From contig CABKMZ010000021.1 in the NCBI GenBank assembly GCA_902373545.1, positions 1 through 29,446 on the forward strand: a stretch of DNA of 29,446 nt. The letters run 5' to 3'. The stretch comes from an uncultured Actinomyces sp. (GTDB lineage Bacteria > Actinomycetota > Actinomycetes > Actinomycetales > Actinomycetaceae). Made by a program: the position numbers and the translations under genes. Below, in pieces: positions 7,684 through 16,626 of the stretch (within the stretch, counting starts at the first letter, position 1; each line of letters opens with the position of its first letter). Below the pieces are notes generated by a model. The model was given only the letters and a program-made list of their open reading frames with translations. It made no database searches and was not told the origin of the DNA.

Positions 7684-8220
7684 TTACTGCACGCGCATCT
7701 CGCCATCGAGGTACGCGGACTCTACGCCGTTCGCGCCCCGAATCGCCTCCAGCGCCCCGGCGGGAGCACGCAGCGACCACCCCTGAAGGGCGTTCACGTA
7801 TTCGCGCTCAACCTCGACGGACTCGCCCGGGAAGGCGGCGGCCACGGCCTTATTGATCGAGGCGAGGGTCGCCGCGCGGTCGGCCCCCTCCTCAAGGACG
7901 ACGACGAAGACGGCGGGGCCGGTGGCTTCCACGTCGCCGGAGGAGTCGGCCGGGCCGCTCTGCGCGCCCGGGCCGCTCTGCCCGTCCCTGGACGTCAGCG
8001 CGTTGTCGACGTCGCCCACGGGCAGGGTCGGGGCAGCAGACCCGGGGCCCGACTGCATGCCCGACTGAGCGCCTGACTGAGCGCCTGACTGGACGGCTGA
8101 GGGCGACGAATCGACAACCGGGTCGGACTGGGGGGCGGGGGCCGGGGAGGAACAGCTCGCGACCGCGAGCGCGCACGTGCCGACGCCTGCCATCAGGGCA
8201 GCGGGTTTCTTCATGGACAT
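7684..8220 (-). CDS. Putative lipoprotein carrying a stand-alone subtilase prodomain
   Basis: I place the start at MSMKK (8218-8220, 178 aa) because GGAGGA lies seven bases before it; the frame also has an ATG at 8238. The N-terminus ends in ALAVASC, a match to the lipobox with Cys23, at a position that is Pro in the related proteases. Lipidation and anchoring at the outer membrane face are therefore likely. Residues 30-64 are Ser/Pro-rich with QSGAQSG-type repeats. LPVGDVDNALTSRDGQ (66-81) is the segment shared with all five proteases. About 103-177 is the I9-like prodomain, ending SAYLDGEMRVQ. No catalytic domain follows. A tethered inhibitor, immunity-like factor or chaperone for the array's proteases is a reasonable inference; a truncated protease relic is the alternative. 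It has its own terminator and a -10-like box upstream. Confidence 0.8.
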   Translation of the reverse strand: MSMKKPAALMAGVGTCALAVASCSSPAPAPQSDPVVDSSPSAVQSGAQSGAQSGMQSGPGSAAPTLPVGDVDNALTSRDGQSGPGAQSGPADSSGDVEATGPAVFVVVLEEGADRAATLASINKAVAAAFPGESVEVEREYVNALQGWSLRAPAGALEAIRGANGVESAYLDGEMRVQ

Positions 8221-8273
8221 GGGGTGCTCCTCCGTCATTCTGGGCGGCTACCTCGGGCCTTGGATCCCTGCGT

Positions 8274-8298
8274 TATGTTGGCCGCCTCGCCCAACATA
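8274..8298 (-). promoter_or_regulatory. Perfect dyad overlapping the -10 of the lipobox prodomain gene
   Basis: TATGTTGG (8274-8281) and CCAACATA (8291-8298) are perfect inverted 8-mers nine bases apart. Read on the minus strand the right half supplies a TATGTT -10 box 73 nt from the start codon, as in the paralogues. No good -35 is seen, so activation or repression through the dyad is possible. Confidence 0.45.
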
Positions 8299-8348
8299 CC
8301 TCAGTCGCGCGTCGGCTCGCTGGAGTGCCCGCGATGATGAGAGGGGAA

Positions 8349-8417
8349 CGAGGCCGGGGCGCGCATACGGGAGGGCCCGGGAACTCTCGCGGGGAGCGTT
8401 CCCGGGCCCAGGCCTCG
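8349..8417 (-). terminator. Terminator hairpin of the 1282-aa subtilase
   Basis: A 12-bp perfect stem, GGGCCCGGGAAC (8373-8384) with GTTCCCGGGCCC (8398-8409), lies inside an outer 7-bp stem, CGAGGCC (8349-8355) with GGCCTCG (8411-8417). It begins 24 bp past the stop. There is no long T-run. Seventy-five bases here recur exactly at 12481-12555. Confidence 0.65.
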
Positions 8418-8440
8418 TGAATCGGAGGAGACAGACAGGC

Positions 8441-11400
8441 TTAGTGCTGCCAGACTCCCGACGTGTCGAAGCGGTAGACGCGTCCGTTGATCGTGTGCGT
8501 GCCGGTGAACATGCCACCGTCAGGCCCCAGGTAGTACCAGGCGCCGTCCAGGTTCAGCCAGCCGGTGTGCATCGCGCCCGACGGGGTGAGATAATACCAG
8601 ATACCGTCGACCTTGACCCATCCGGTGTGCATGTCGCCCGAGGCACCCAGGTAGTACCACGAGCCGCGATCAAACAGCCAGCCCGTGCGCATCAGCTTGG
8701 TGACGGGGTCCAGGTAGTACCAGTGCGGCCCTCCGTACGCGGCGTCACGCACCCAGCCGCCCACCAGGGCTCCAGAGGCGTCCGCGTAGACCCACTGGCC
8801 ATCAACGCGCTGGAGGAAGCCGGTCATCATGTAGCCGGAGGAATCGAACTGATAGTCGGAGCCGTTGATCGTGAACCAGCCCGACGTCAGGAAGGAGACC
8901 CCGTCGGCGCACACGTAGCGCCATCCCCCGTTCTCTGTCACCCAGTGACCGCCGGCGGGGTCGGTGCAGGGCGTGGGAATGCTCGGGTTCCCGGTCGGCA
9001 GATTGACGGCGACCGCCGACGAGTAGTTCAGGCCGTAGTCCCAGGCGAGCACGTAGGGGTTGGACACGACGGGCCCTTTCCCGCCTTGATCCGTCCACGC
9101 GCGCGATATCTCGGACAGCGGGACCTCGACCTCGTAGCGGTACTTGCCGTCCGCGTCAGCGATCTGGTCGCCGTCGGAGAGGATGTGCCGGTAGAACCAC
9201 AGGCCATCGGCCGGGTCGTGCAGGTCGAAGGCGGCCATCGGCGAGGAGTCAACGATCGTGACGGTGAGGGTCGTGTCCTCACCCTCGCCGGAGTAGCGCA
9301 CATCCTCGATGACGGGAGCGGTCGTGTCGATGCGGAACTTGTATGAGATGGATTGCTCGGTGGGCGAGGGGCCGTCGTTGGTCGCCGATATCGTCAGCGT
9401 GTACTCCCCGTCCGGCAGATCCTTGTATGCCTCGGAGCGCAGGTCCAGGGACGTGGCTTCGTGTTCGCGCTCGGCCCACGAGACCTGTGTGGTGAGGGCG
9501 TCAAACACGGACTTCCAGTTCTGGTGACGCTCGAAGGAAGCGATGGTTGCCCCGGCCTCGTTCGTATACACGGTTCGCAGGGTATGCACGCCGCGCAGTG
9601 TGCCCGTGCGCGGTTCGAGGACCGTGGGGGCGCCCGAGGCCTCGGCCCGGGAGATCACGTAGCGCTGGGCGTTGGGGGCGCCGACGCGATCGGCTGCCTT
9701 GACGAGGGGGTTGTAGCCGAGGAGGTCGCCGGTCTTTCCGTTGATGATGGCCGAGGCGCGGGTGTGCGCTCCGCCGTCGGAGGCCAGCGCGTCGAAGATC
9801 GGAGCCTTACCCCAGTCGCCGTAGAAGCCCAGGTAGGGCACAGCGAGGTCGGGCTGGCCCTCGGTACGCGAGGCGAAGCGCACGAAGCCGTCGAGGAAGG
9901 TGCCGGACGGCGTGTTGTCCGCGACATACTGGGCGAACTCGGCGCCCGGCGTCACGTCAACGCCGACGGTGACCTCCCCGCCCGCGGGGACGGTCACACT
10001 CGCGCCCTCCCCCGCCGACGAGGCGGCGCCGCTAAACGCGATATCCACGCCACGGCCTCGCCAATCCGAGGAGTGCTCAGTGAAGAACCCTCCGTCAACG
10101 ATCTCCGACAAGGCCTGGGAGCTCAGCTCGTAGGTCGCGGGCGCGTCGGAAAGGTTGTGGAGAACGACGTCGAAGTGCCAGCCCTTGGTGCCGTCGCCCA
10201 GGTCGGCCTTGGGACGGGACGGCTCGGGAGCACCCTTGACGGTCGGGTACACGGACGAGGTCGTGGCCGCCAAGGCGTCAACCAGACCGGCTCCCTGCTT
10301 GCGCGGGGAGTACAGGGCGCCCGAGGTCTGGGCCGCGTCGGTCAGCGGGCGCGCGGTGCCCATGATGAGGTTCTGGACGACGTCGGCCTGCTCGCGCGCA
10401 CTCATCGAGGCGAAGAGCGGATCGGACTGTACGCGCTGGAGGACAATCGCGGAAATGCCCGACATCTGCGGGGTCGCCATCGAAGTGCCGGACGAGTGTT
10501 CGTAGTCGCCGCCGGGGACTGAAGAGAGGATGTTGCCGCCGGGCGCGGCGATCTCAGGCTTGAGCCGCAGGTCGGGAGACACTCCCCACGAGGAAAAGTC
10601 ATTCATCCAGTAGGAGCTGGTGGGCTCCAGGACCTTGCCCTCGACGAGGGTGAGGTGATGGTCGGCGACGGCCAGCATGGCCTGCGCACTCGCCTGGGAA
10701 ATGAAGGCGGCGGGCACGTCGAGGGTTGACAGGTTCATGATGAGGAGCGCGTCGCCGGGCTCATTGTCATACACGAGGATCGCCGCGGGCTTGAGCGGCG
10801 CAATGTTGTCGAATTTCTCCTGGAAATCCAGGGTTCCACGGGAGACCATCACGATCTTGTCGGCCAGCCCCTCCGGGTATTTCGCCGCCAGCGCGGCCGC
10901 GTCCTCGGCCGAACCGAAACCCGCCTCCACGTACTCGTAGTCTCCGGGGGCCAAGTCGCCAAGACTCGCGACGCTCTCGCCCTCGAAGCCGCGCGCGCTC
11001 TGGTAGGCGACGTCACGACCGGCTGCTGAAAACGCCAAGTATGACGTGCCATTTTCCACCGAGGCCACGGCCACGACCGAGGGGTAGGAGGCAGGCTCGC
11101 ACAGGACCGAGGTGTCTGGGTCCGAGGCGTAGGGCTCGTTCTTGCCCGAGAGATTGCCGTACCCGGCGGAATACTCGTTGCCCGCGGCAGCGTTCACGCT
11201 CACCCCGGCGTCTCGCAGGTTCTTGTAGACGCTCGCGTACACCGAGTCGGCCTCGCTATCCATACCGCCCGTCTGCCCGAGCGACAGGTTCACGACGTCG
11301 GGGCGCAGCACGGCCATGTCATCCAGGGCGGCAAGCAGTGCCGAGTCGGGGTACTCGCCGCTCTGGCTTCGCGAGACCTTCGCGACGATCACCTGCGCGT

Positions 11401-12289
11401 CGGGGGCGGTACCCATAATCTTGTCGGCGTTGCCCGCGGCAATGCCCGCGACGTGCGTCCCGTGGGTGCCGGACTCGTCGGGGGACGGCGAGGCGTCCTC
11501 GTCTCTATCAGCGTAGTCGTAGGCGAAGGGGAACTTCTCGGAGACGTACGTACCATCCTTGCCGTCCCCCAGTTGGGGAAGTAAGGCGGCCACCTTGTCT
11601 GCGTCGAGGGCTGGAGTCCCGCTCAGGGCACCGCTAAAGGCGGGGTGAGTCATGTCGACTCCGGTGTCGATGATTGCGATGACTGTCCCCTCCCCCTTCT
11701 GTGCGACCCGGTCGGTGCGCATCATGACCTGGGAGCTGAGGTTGTCGGGGTCCTGGCTGGCGATCCTCGACGTTCGGACGCCACCTGCGGCATCGGTGCC
11801 CACCGTGTCGCGCACGCGCGTCTCGCGCTCGATGAACGCCGCTGCGACGCCGGGGACCGCGCGGATAGCATCCAGCGATCCGGCGGGGGCCTTGAGCGCG
11901 ACGCCCTGTAGGGCATGGTGGTACTCGCGCTCCACCTGGAGCGAGGCCTCCGGGAAGGCCCCGGCCACGGCCTCGTTCACGGAGGCCAGGGTGGCCTCGC
12001 GGTCAGCCCCCGCCTCCAGGCGGACGACGATGCCGGTGACGAGGTTCGGGTCCTGCTCACTGCCCGCTCGCACGGGTTCGACACGCGCGCTCTCCCCATT
12101 CTTCGAGGTCAGCGCGGTATCGGCGTCGCCCACCGGCAGGGACGAGGCCGTGGCTGCCCGTGCGGTCAGTGCCGGGGAAGCGGCGGGTTGGGAGGCGAGT
12201 ATCGGCGAAGCGAGCGACGAGGGACTCGCGACCGCGAGCGCGCACGCGCCGACACACGCCAGGAGGACAGCTGATTTCTTCATTGACAT
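8441..12289 (-). CDS. Secreted S8 subtilase with PA domain and cell-wall-binding repeats
   Basis: This 1282-aa cell-envelope serine protease has a Sec signal peptide (1 to about 28), the LPVGDADTALTSKNG segment (51-65) and an I9-type prodomain (about 84-160). The catalytic domain runs from about 190 to 660 with Asp208 (IIDTG), His276 (HGTHVAG), oxyanion Asn371 (AAAGNE) and Ser603 (GTSMATP). A protease-associated (PA) insertion lies between Asn and Ser (about 445-548). About 690-1015 are Fn3-like and Ig-like domains as in C5a-peptidase/lactocepin-type proteases. From C1108 to the end there are about seven GW...WYYL repeats of roughly 20 residues, the choline-binding type that attaches proteins non-covalently to wall polymers. 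The start is MSMKK, with AGGAG before it. It has its own promoter and terminator. Its central part is almost identical to that of the 24241-28056 gene. Substrate unknown. Confidence 0.92.
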   Translation of the reverse strand: MSMKKSAVLLACVGACALAVASPSSLASPILASQPAASPALTARAATASSLPVGDADTALTSKNGESARVEPVRAGSEQDPNLVTGIVVRLEAGADREATLASVNEAVAGAFPEASLQVEREYHHALQGVALKAPAGSLDAIRAVPGVAAAFIERETRVRDTVGTDAAGGVRTSRIASQDPDNLSSQVMMRTDRVAQKGEGTVIAIIDTGVDMTHPAFSGALSGTPALDADKVAALLPQLGDGKDGTYVSEKFPFAYDYADRDEDASPSPDESGTHGTHVAGIAAGNADKIMGTAPDAQVIVAKVSRSQSGEYPDSALLAALDDMAVLRPDVVNLSLGQTGGMDSEADSVYASVYKNLRDAGVSVNAAAGNEYSAGYGNLSGKNEPYASDPDTSVLCEPASYPSVVAVASVENGTSYLAFSAAGRDVAYQSARGFEGESVASLGDLAPGDYEYVEAGFGSAEDAAALAAKYPEGLADKIVMVSRGTLDFQEKFDNIAPLKPAAILVYDNEPGDALLIMNLSTLDVPAAFISQASAQAMLAVADHHLTLVEGKVLEPTSSYWMNDFSSWGVSPDLRLKPEIAAPGGNILSSVPGGDYEHSSGTSMATPQMSGISAIVLQRVQSDPLFASMSAREQADVVQNLIMGTARPLTDAAQTSGALYSPRKQGAGLVDALAATTSSVYPTVKGAPEPSRPKADLGDGTKGWHFDVVLHNLSDAPATYELSSQALSEIVDGGFFTEHSSDWRGRGVDIAFSGAASSAGEGASVTVPAGGEVTVGVDVTPGAEFAQYVADNTPSGTFLDGFVRFASRTEGQPDLAVPYLGFYGDWGKAPIFDALASDGGAHTRASAIINGKTGDLLGYNPLVKAADRVGAPNAQRYVISRAEASGAPTVLEPRTGTLRGVHTLRTVYTNEAGATIASFERHQNWKSVFDALTTQVSWAEREHEATSLDLRSEAYKDLPDGEYTLTISATNDGPSPTEQSISYKFRIDTTAPVIEDVRYSGEGEDTTLTVTIVDSSPMAAFDLHDPADGLWFYRHILSDGDQIADADGKYRYEVEVPLSEISRAWTDQGGKGPVVSNPYVLAWDYGLNYSSAVAVNLPTGNPSIPTPCTDPAGGHWVTENGGWRYVCADGVSFLTSGWFTINGSDYQFDSSGYMMTGFLQRVDGQWVYADASGALVGGWVRDAAYGGPHWYYLDPVTKLMRTGWLFDRGSWYYLGASGDMHTGWVKVDGIWYYLTPSGAMHTGWLNLDGAWYYLGPDGGMFTGTHTINGRVYRFDTSGVWQH

Positions 12290-12362
12290 GGTGCACTCCT
12301 ATGCGTTTGTGAGGAGCCGACTCATCGCGCAGAGACACTGGACTATGTCGGCCACCACATTC

Positions 12363-12389
12363 ACCATATCGCAGGAACACGCATGACAA
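12363..12389 (-). promoter_or_regulatory. Promoter of the 1282-aa subtilase
   Basis: On the minus strand TTGTCA (12384-12389) and TATGGT (12363-12368) are separated by 15 bp. The -10 lies 74 nt from the start codon, exactly as for two other proteases, and is followed by a conserved GTGGCCGACA-like stretch. Confidence 0.55.
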
Positions 12390-12480
12390 GCCGTGTTTGG
12401 GGTACTTCATCTGACCAATTGTTCGCCTTGTCCAATACAGGCAAACGTGCGCTTCGCTCGCCTCATGCGGCCCGCCCACC

Positions 12481-12549
12481 CGAGGCCGGGGCGCGCATAC
12501 GGGAGGGCCCGGGAACTCTCGCGGGGAGCGTTCCCGGGCCCAGGCCTCG
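12481..12549 (-). terminator. Terminator hairpin of the 12573-16397 subtilase
   Basis: The inner stem is GGGCCCGGGAAC (12505-12516) with GTTCCCGGGCCC (12530-12541), and the outer stem is CGAGGCC with GGCCTCG. It is identical over 75 bases to the terminator of the next protease gene at 8349-8423. Confidence 0.65.
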
Positions 12550-12572
12550 TGAATCAGAAGGGACAGACAGGC

Positions 12573-15500
12573 TTAGCGCTGCCAGACTCCCGACTCATCG
12601 AAGATGTAGACGCGTCCGTTGATCGTGTGCGTACCGGTGAACATGGCGCCGTCGGGTCCCAGGTAGTACCAGGCGCCGTCCAGGTTCAGCCAGCCGGTGC
12701 GCATCGAACCCGAGGAGTTCAGGTAGTACCACGAGCCGCCGACCTGCACCCAGCCGGTGTGCATGTCGCCCGAGTCGCCCAGGTAGTACCAGGAACCGCG
12801 GTCGAAGAGCCAGCCGGTGGCCATGGTCTTGGTGGCGGGGTCCAGGTAGTACCAGGAGCCACCATCGCGCACCCAGCCGCCCACGAGAGCGCCCTCGGAG
12901 TCGGCGTACACCCACGTTCCATCGGCGCGCTTGAGGAAGCCGGTCATCATGTAGCCGGATGGTCCGAACTGGTAGTCGGAGCCGTTGATCGTGAACCACC
13001 CTGACGTCAGGTAGTCGGTGCCGTTGGCACACACGTACCACCAGCCCACGGCGTCCTTGGCCCAGTGACCGCCGGCGGGGTCGGTGCAGGGCAGCTTGAC
13101 GCCCTCGTTGCCGGTGGGCAGGTCGACCGTCTTGGGTTCGGAGTGGTTCAGGCCGTAGTCCCAGGCGAGCAGGTACGGGTGGGCGATAACCTCGCCGGAG
13201 CCGCCCTGGTCGGTCCAGGCCTGGGAGAGCTCGGACATGGGGACCTCGAGCTCGTAGCGGTACCTGCCGTCGTCGCCCTTGACACCGTCGGTGTCAGAGA
13301 AGACGTGGCGGTAGAACCACAGGCCGTCGGCCGGGTCGTGCAGGTCGATGCCGGCCAGGGGCTTGTTGTCGGTGACCGTGACGAGCAGGCGGGCGTTGCC
13401 GCCCTCCTCCGTGTACTCCAGGTTGGCGACCTCGGGCGCGGCCGTGTCGATGCTGAAGTTGTACGAGATCGACTGCTCGGCCTGCGAGGGGCCGTCGTTG
13501 TGCGCAGAGAGCGTCAGCGTGTAGTCGCCGTCGGGCAGGTTCTTGTACGCGTCGGAGCGCAGGTCCAGGGTCGTGGGCTCGTGGCCGTCCTCGACCCAGG
13601 TCATCTTGCCGGTGCTGGGGTTGACGCCGGACTTCCAGACCTGGTGGGTCACGTACGAGGCGACGGATTCACCGGCGGCGTTCGCGTACACGGTATTGAG
13701 CGTGTGGACGCTGCGCAGGGTGCCGGTGCGCGGTTCGAGGACCGTGGGAGCGCCCGAGGCCTCGGCGCGGGAGAGGACGTAGCGGTCAGCCTTGGGCGTG
13801 CCGGTGCGCGCGTCGGCCTTGACCAGGGGGTTGTATCCCAGCAGCTGGCCCGTGGTGCCGTTGTAGATGCCCGAGGCCAGGGTGTGCGCTCCCCCGTCGG
13901 AGGCGAGGGCGTCGAAGATGGGGGCCTTGCCCCAGTCGCCGTAGAAGCCCATGTAGGGCACGGTCAGGTCGGGCTGTCCGTCAGTCTTCGAGGTGAGGCG
14001 CACGAAGCCGTCGAGGAACGTGCCGTTGGGCGCATTCTGCGCGACGTAGGAGTCGAAGGCGGCGCCAGGCGTGACGTCCACGCCCACGGTTGCCTCGCCC
14101 GAGGCGGGGACGGTGATGGTCGCGCCTTCGCCGGTGCCGCTCACGGCCGCGCCGGAGTAGGCGATGTCCACGCCCTTGCCTCGCCAGTCGGAGGAGTGGC
14201 CGGTGAAGAACCCATCCTCAACGATCTCGGAGAGCGCCTGCGTGTTCAGGGCGTAGGTGGCCTCGACGCCGGAGAGGTTGTGGAGGGTGACGTCGAAGTG
14301 CCATCCCTTGGTCCCATCCCCCAGGTCGGCCTTGGGTCGGGAGGACTCGGGGGCGCCCGCCACGGTCGGGTACACGGACGAGGTCGTGGCAGCCAGGACG
14401 TTCGCCAGACCCGAGCCCTGCTTGCGCGGGGAGTACGGGTCGCCGGTGTCCTGGAGCGGGTCGGCGATGGGAGCGGCCGTGCCCATGATGAGGTTCTGGA
14501 CGACGTCAACCTTCTCGCGTGCGCTCATGGACGCGAACAGCGGATCATTCTGGACGCGCTGCAGGACGACCGCGGTCACGCCCGCCATCTGCGGGGTCGC
14601 CATCGACGTGCCGGACATGAACTCGTAGGTGCCTCCGGGCACCGAGGAGTAGATGTTGCCGCCTGGTGCGGCGACCTCGGGCTTGAGGCGCAGGTCGGGG
14701 GTGACGCCCCAGGAGGAGAAGCTCGACATGGAGTACTTCGAGCTGGGGGCGACGACCTTGCCGGGGGCGACGCTCAGGTGGTGGTCGGCGGCGGCCAGCA
14801 TGGCCTCGCCGTCCGCCTGCGAAATGAATGCGGCGGGCACGCCGTCCGTCTTCAGGCTCATGACGACGAGGGAGTCACCGGGAACATTGTTGTAGACGAT
14901 GAAGCCGGCGGGCTTGGAGCCTGCGATGTTGTCGAACTTGGTCTGGAAGGTGAGGGAGCCTCGCTTGACCAGCACGATCTTTCCGGCCAGGCCCTCGGGG
15001 TACTTGGCCTTGAGCGCGGCGCCGTCCTCGGCCGAACCGATGCCGCCGTCGACATATTCGAAGGGGCCGCCGGTCAGGTCGGACAGGTCGGGCATCTTCT
15101 GACCGTTAGCGCCACCGGCCCGCTGGAAGGGAATGTCGCGGTCGCCGACGGTGAACGCGCTGTGCGCCAGCGAGTTATCGACGGAGGCGACGGAGACCAC
15201 GGAGGAGTAGGTCGCTGGCTCGCACTGGGTGGAGGAGTCCGGGTCGGACGCGAAGGGCAGGTTTTTGCCAGAGGTATTGCCGTATCCGGCCGTGTAGTGG
15301 TTGCCGGCTGCCGCGTTGACGGTCACGCCCACGTCCTGCAGGCTCTTGAAGACGGTCGCGTAGACCGAGTCGGCCTCGTTGTCCATGCCTCCGAGCTGGC
15401 CGAGCGACAGGTTGATGACGTCGGGGTGCAGGATCACCATGTCGTCGAGTGCGGCGAGCAGCCCGGAATCGGTGATGTCGCCCTCGGCGCTGCGCGCGAC

Positions 15501-16397
15501 CTTGGCGACGATGATCTGCGCGTCGGGCGCGATGCCGACGATTTCGCCCGCGTTGGCCGCGGTGATGCCGGCGACGTGCGTGCCGTGCGATCCGGCTTGT
15601 CCGGTCGGCGAGGCGTCCGGGTCGTTATCCGCGTAGTCGTAGGCGAAGGGGAACTTCTCCGACACGTAGGTGCCGGTCTTGCCGTCGCCCAGCTGGGGGG
15701 TCAGGGACGCCACCTTGTCCGCCGAGAGCGCGGGGGTCCCCCCGAGGGCGCCCGCGAACGCCGGATGCGTCATGTCCACGCCCGTGTCGATGACGGCGAT
15801 GACCTTCCCGTCGCCCTTCTGGGTGATCTGGTCGGCGTGCATCATCAGCTGGGCGCTGAGGTTGGCGGGGTCCTGGGTTGAGGTACGGGCGGAGTTCGTC
15901 GCTCCCTCGCCAGCGACCTGGTCGTCGGCATCCTCGACGCGGGTCTCGCGATCACGGAAGGCGGCCTTGACGCCGCTCGCCGCGCGGATCGCGTCGAGAG
16001 AGCCGGCGGGGGCGCTGAGCGCGAAGCCCCGCAGGGCGTTGTCGTACTCGCGTTCCACCTGGGCGGAGGTTCCGGGGAAGGCGCCGGCCACGGCCTCGTT
16101 GATGGAGGCGAGGGAGGTGGCGCGGTCTGCACCGTCATTGAGCTGGACGATGATGCTCACGACGGCGGCCGAGTCGGCCTCGTCGCTCGCCTGGGCCTGA
16201 TCGGCCTGGCTGGTCTGCCCGCTCTTTGAGGTCAGCGCGGTGTCGATGTCGCCCACGGGCAGGGACGAGGCCGTGGCCTGCTCGGTGGGTTGCGGTGGCG
16301 TGGGAGTCGTCGGCGCTGCGAGCGACGCCGGGCCTGTGGCCGCAAGCACGCAGGCACCGACGAGCGCGAGGAGCGCCGTTGGTTTCTTCGTTGTCAT
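12573..16397 (-). CDS. Secreted S8 subtilase with PA domain and cell-wall-binding repeats
   Basis: I start the gene at MTTKKPTALLAL (16395-16397, 1274 aa), with GGAG eight bases before it. The longer frame to 16655 runs over the promoter and is rejected. The order is signal peptide (to about 28), LPVGDIDTALTSKSG (46-60), I9-like prodomain (about 78-155), then a catalytic domain with Asp204, His271, oxyanion Asn366 and Ser598. A PA insertion (about 440-545) follows the Asn. Fn3/Ig-like domains follow, then from C1104 about seven wall-binding repeats introduced by a Cys pair (CTDPAGGHW...WWYVC). All catalytic residues are intact. The last few hundred bases and the terminator are close to those of the 8441-12289 gene, showing recent shared ancestry of the 3' ends. 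The protease is expected to mature by removal of the prodomain and stay wall-bound. Its substrate cannot be inferred. Confidence 0.92.
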   Translation of the reverse strand: MTTKKPTALLALVGACVLAATGPASLAAPTTPTPPQPTEQATASSLPVGDIDTALTSKSGQTSQADQAQASDEADSAAVVSIIVQLNDGADRATSLASINEAVAGAFPGTSAQVEREYDNALRGFALSAPAGSLDAIRAASGVKAAFRDRETRVEDADDQVAGEGATNSARTSTQDPANLSAQLMMHADQITQKGDGKVIAVIDTGVDMTHPAFAGALGGTPALSADKVASLTPQLGDGKTGTYVSEKFPFAYDYADNDPDASPTGQAGSHGTHVAGITAANAGEIVGIAPDAQIIVAKVARSAEGDITDSGLLAALDDMVILHPDVINLSLGQLGGMDNEADSVYATVFKSLQDVGVTVNAAAGNHYTAGYGNTSGKNLPFASDPDSSTQCEPATYSSVVSVASVDNSLAHSAFTVGDRDIPFQRAGGANGQKMPDLSDLTGGPFEYVDGGIGSAEDGAALKAKYPEGLAGKIVLVKRGSLTFQTKFDNIAGSKPAGFIVYNNVPGDSLVVMSLKTDGVPAAFISQADGEAMLAAADHHLSVAPGKVVAPSSKYSMSSFSSWGVTPDLRLKPEVAAPGGNIYSSVPGGTYEFMSGTSMATPQMAGVTAVVLQRVQNDPLFASMSAREKVDVVQNLIMGTAAPIADPLQDTGDPYSPRKQGSGLANVLAATTSSVYPTVAGAPESSRPKADLGDGTKGWHFDVTLHNLSGVEATYALNTQALSEIVEDGFFTGHSSDWRGKGVDIAYSGAAVSGTGEGATITVPASGEATVGVDVTPGAAFDSYVAQNAPNGTFLDGFVRLTSKTDGQPDLTVPYMGFYGDWGKAPIFDALASDGGAHTLASGIYNGTTGQLLGYNPLVKADARTGTPKADRYVLSRAEASGAPTVLEPRTGTLRSVHTLNTVYANAAGESVASYVTHQVWKSGVNPSTGKMTWVEDGHEPTTLDLRSDAYKNLPDGDYTLTLSAHNDGPSQAEQSISYNFSIDTAAPEVANLEYTEEGGNARLLVTVTDNKPLAGIDLHDPADGLWFYRHVFSDTDGVKGDDGRYRYELEVPMSELSQAWTDQGGSGEVIAHPYLLAWDYGLNHSEPKTVDLPTGNEGVKLPCTDPAGGHWAKDAVGWWYVCANGTDYLTSGWFTINGSDYQFGPSGYMMTGFLKRADGTWVYADSEGALVGGWVRDGGSWYYLDPATKTMATGWLFDRGSWYYLGDSGDMHTGWVQVGGSWYYLNSSGSMRTGWLNLDGAWYYLGPDGAMFTGTHTINGRVYIFDESGVWQR

Positions 16398-16470
16398 GTG
16401 CGTAACTCCAATGTGTCGACAGTGGCCGTCCCTGGGGCGGAAGGGCTCCGCCGTGTCGGCCGCCACACCT

Positions 16471-16498
16471 AACATACCCCACGAATAACTTTTGACAA
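16471..16498 (-). promoter_or_regulatory. Promoter of the 12573-16397 subtilase
   Basis: On the minus strand TTGTCA (16493-16498), a 16-bp spacer and TATGTT (16471-16476) form a good SigA-type promoter. The -10 lies 74 nt from the start codon. Confidence 0.65.
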
Positions 16499-16551
16499 AC
16501 TTTGTTTCACATTGGGAAACGATTGGAGAATATTTTACCGACAAACTGCGA

Positions 16552-16593
16552 CGAGGCCCGGGAACACTCACATAGCAAGGTTCCCGGGCCTCG
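16552..16593 (-). terminator. Terminator of the 16627-20439 subtilase
   Basis: CGAGGCCCGGGAAC (16552-16565) and GTTCCCGGGCCTCG (16580-16593) form a perfect 14-bp stem with a 14-base loop, 33 bp past the stop. On the minus strand TCGCAGTTTGT follows. Confidence 0.75.
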
Positions 16594-16626
16594 TGGCGAT
16601 GATCGTCAGGCGCTAGCGCCTCGCTC

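Noticed and set aside
7023..8220. Idea that the two prodomain genes are frameshifted full-length proteases
   Set aside because: No catalytic-domain sequence remains downstream in any frame; each stop is followed within about 30 bp by a terminator. Deletion of a protease body remains possible, but a simple frameshift does not.
13065..15881. 938-codon open frame on the + strand, with similar long frames at 20634-22613 and 25261-28053
   Set aside because: They lie antisense to well-supported protease genes and mirror their codon pattern, as expected in GC-rich DNA where stop codons are rare. The products are low-complexity Gly/Arg/Val/His sequences with no family likeness, signal or RBS.
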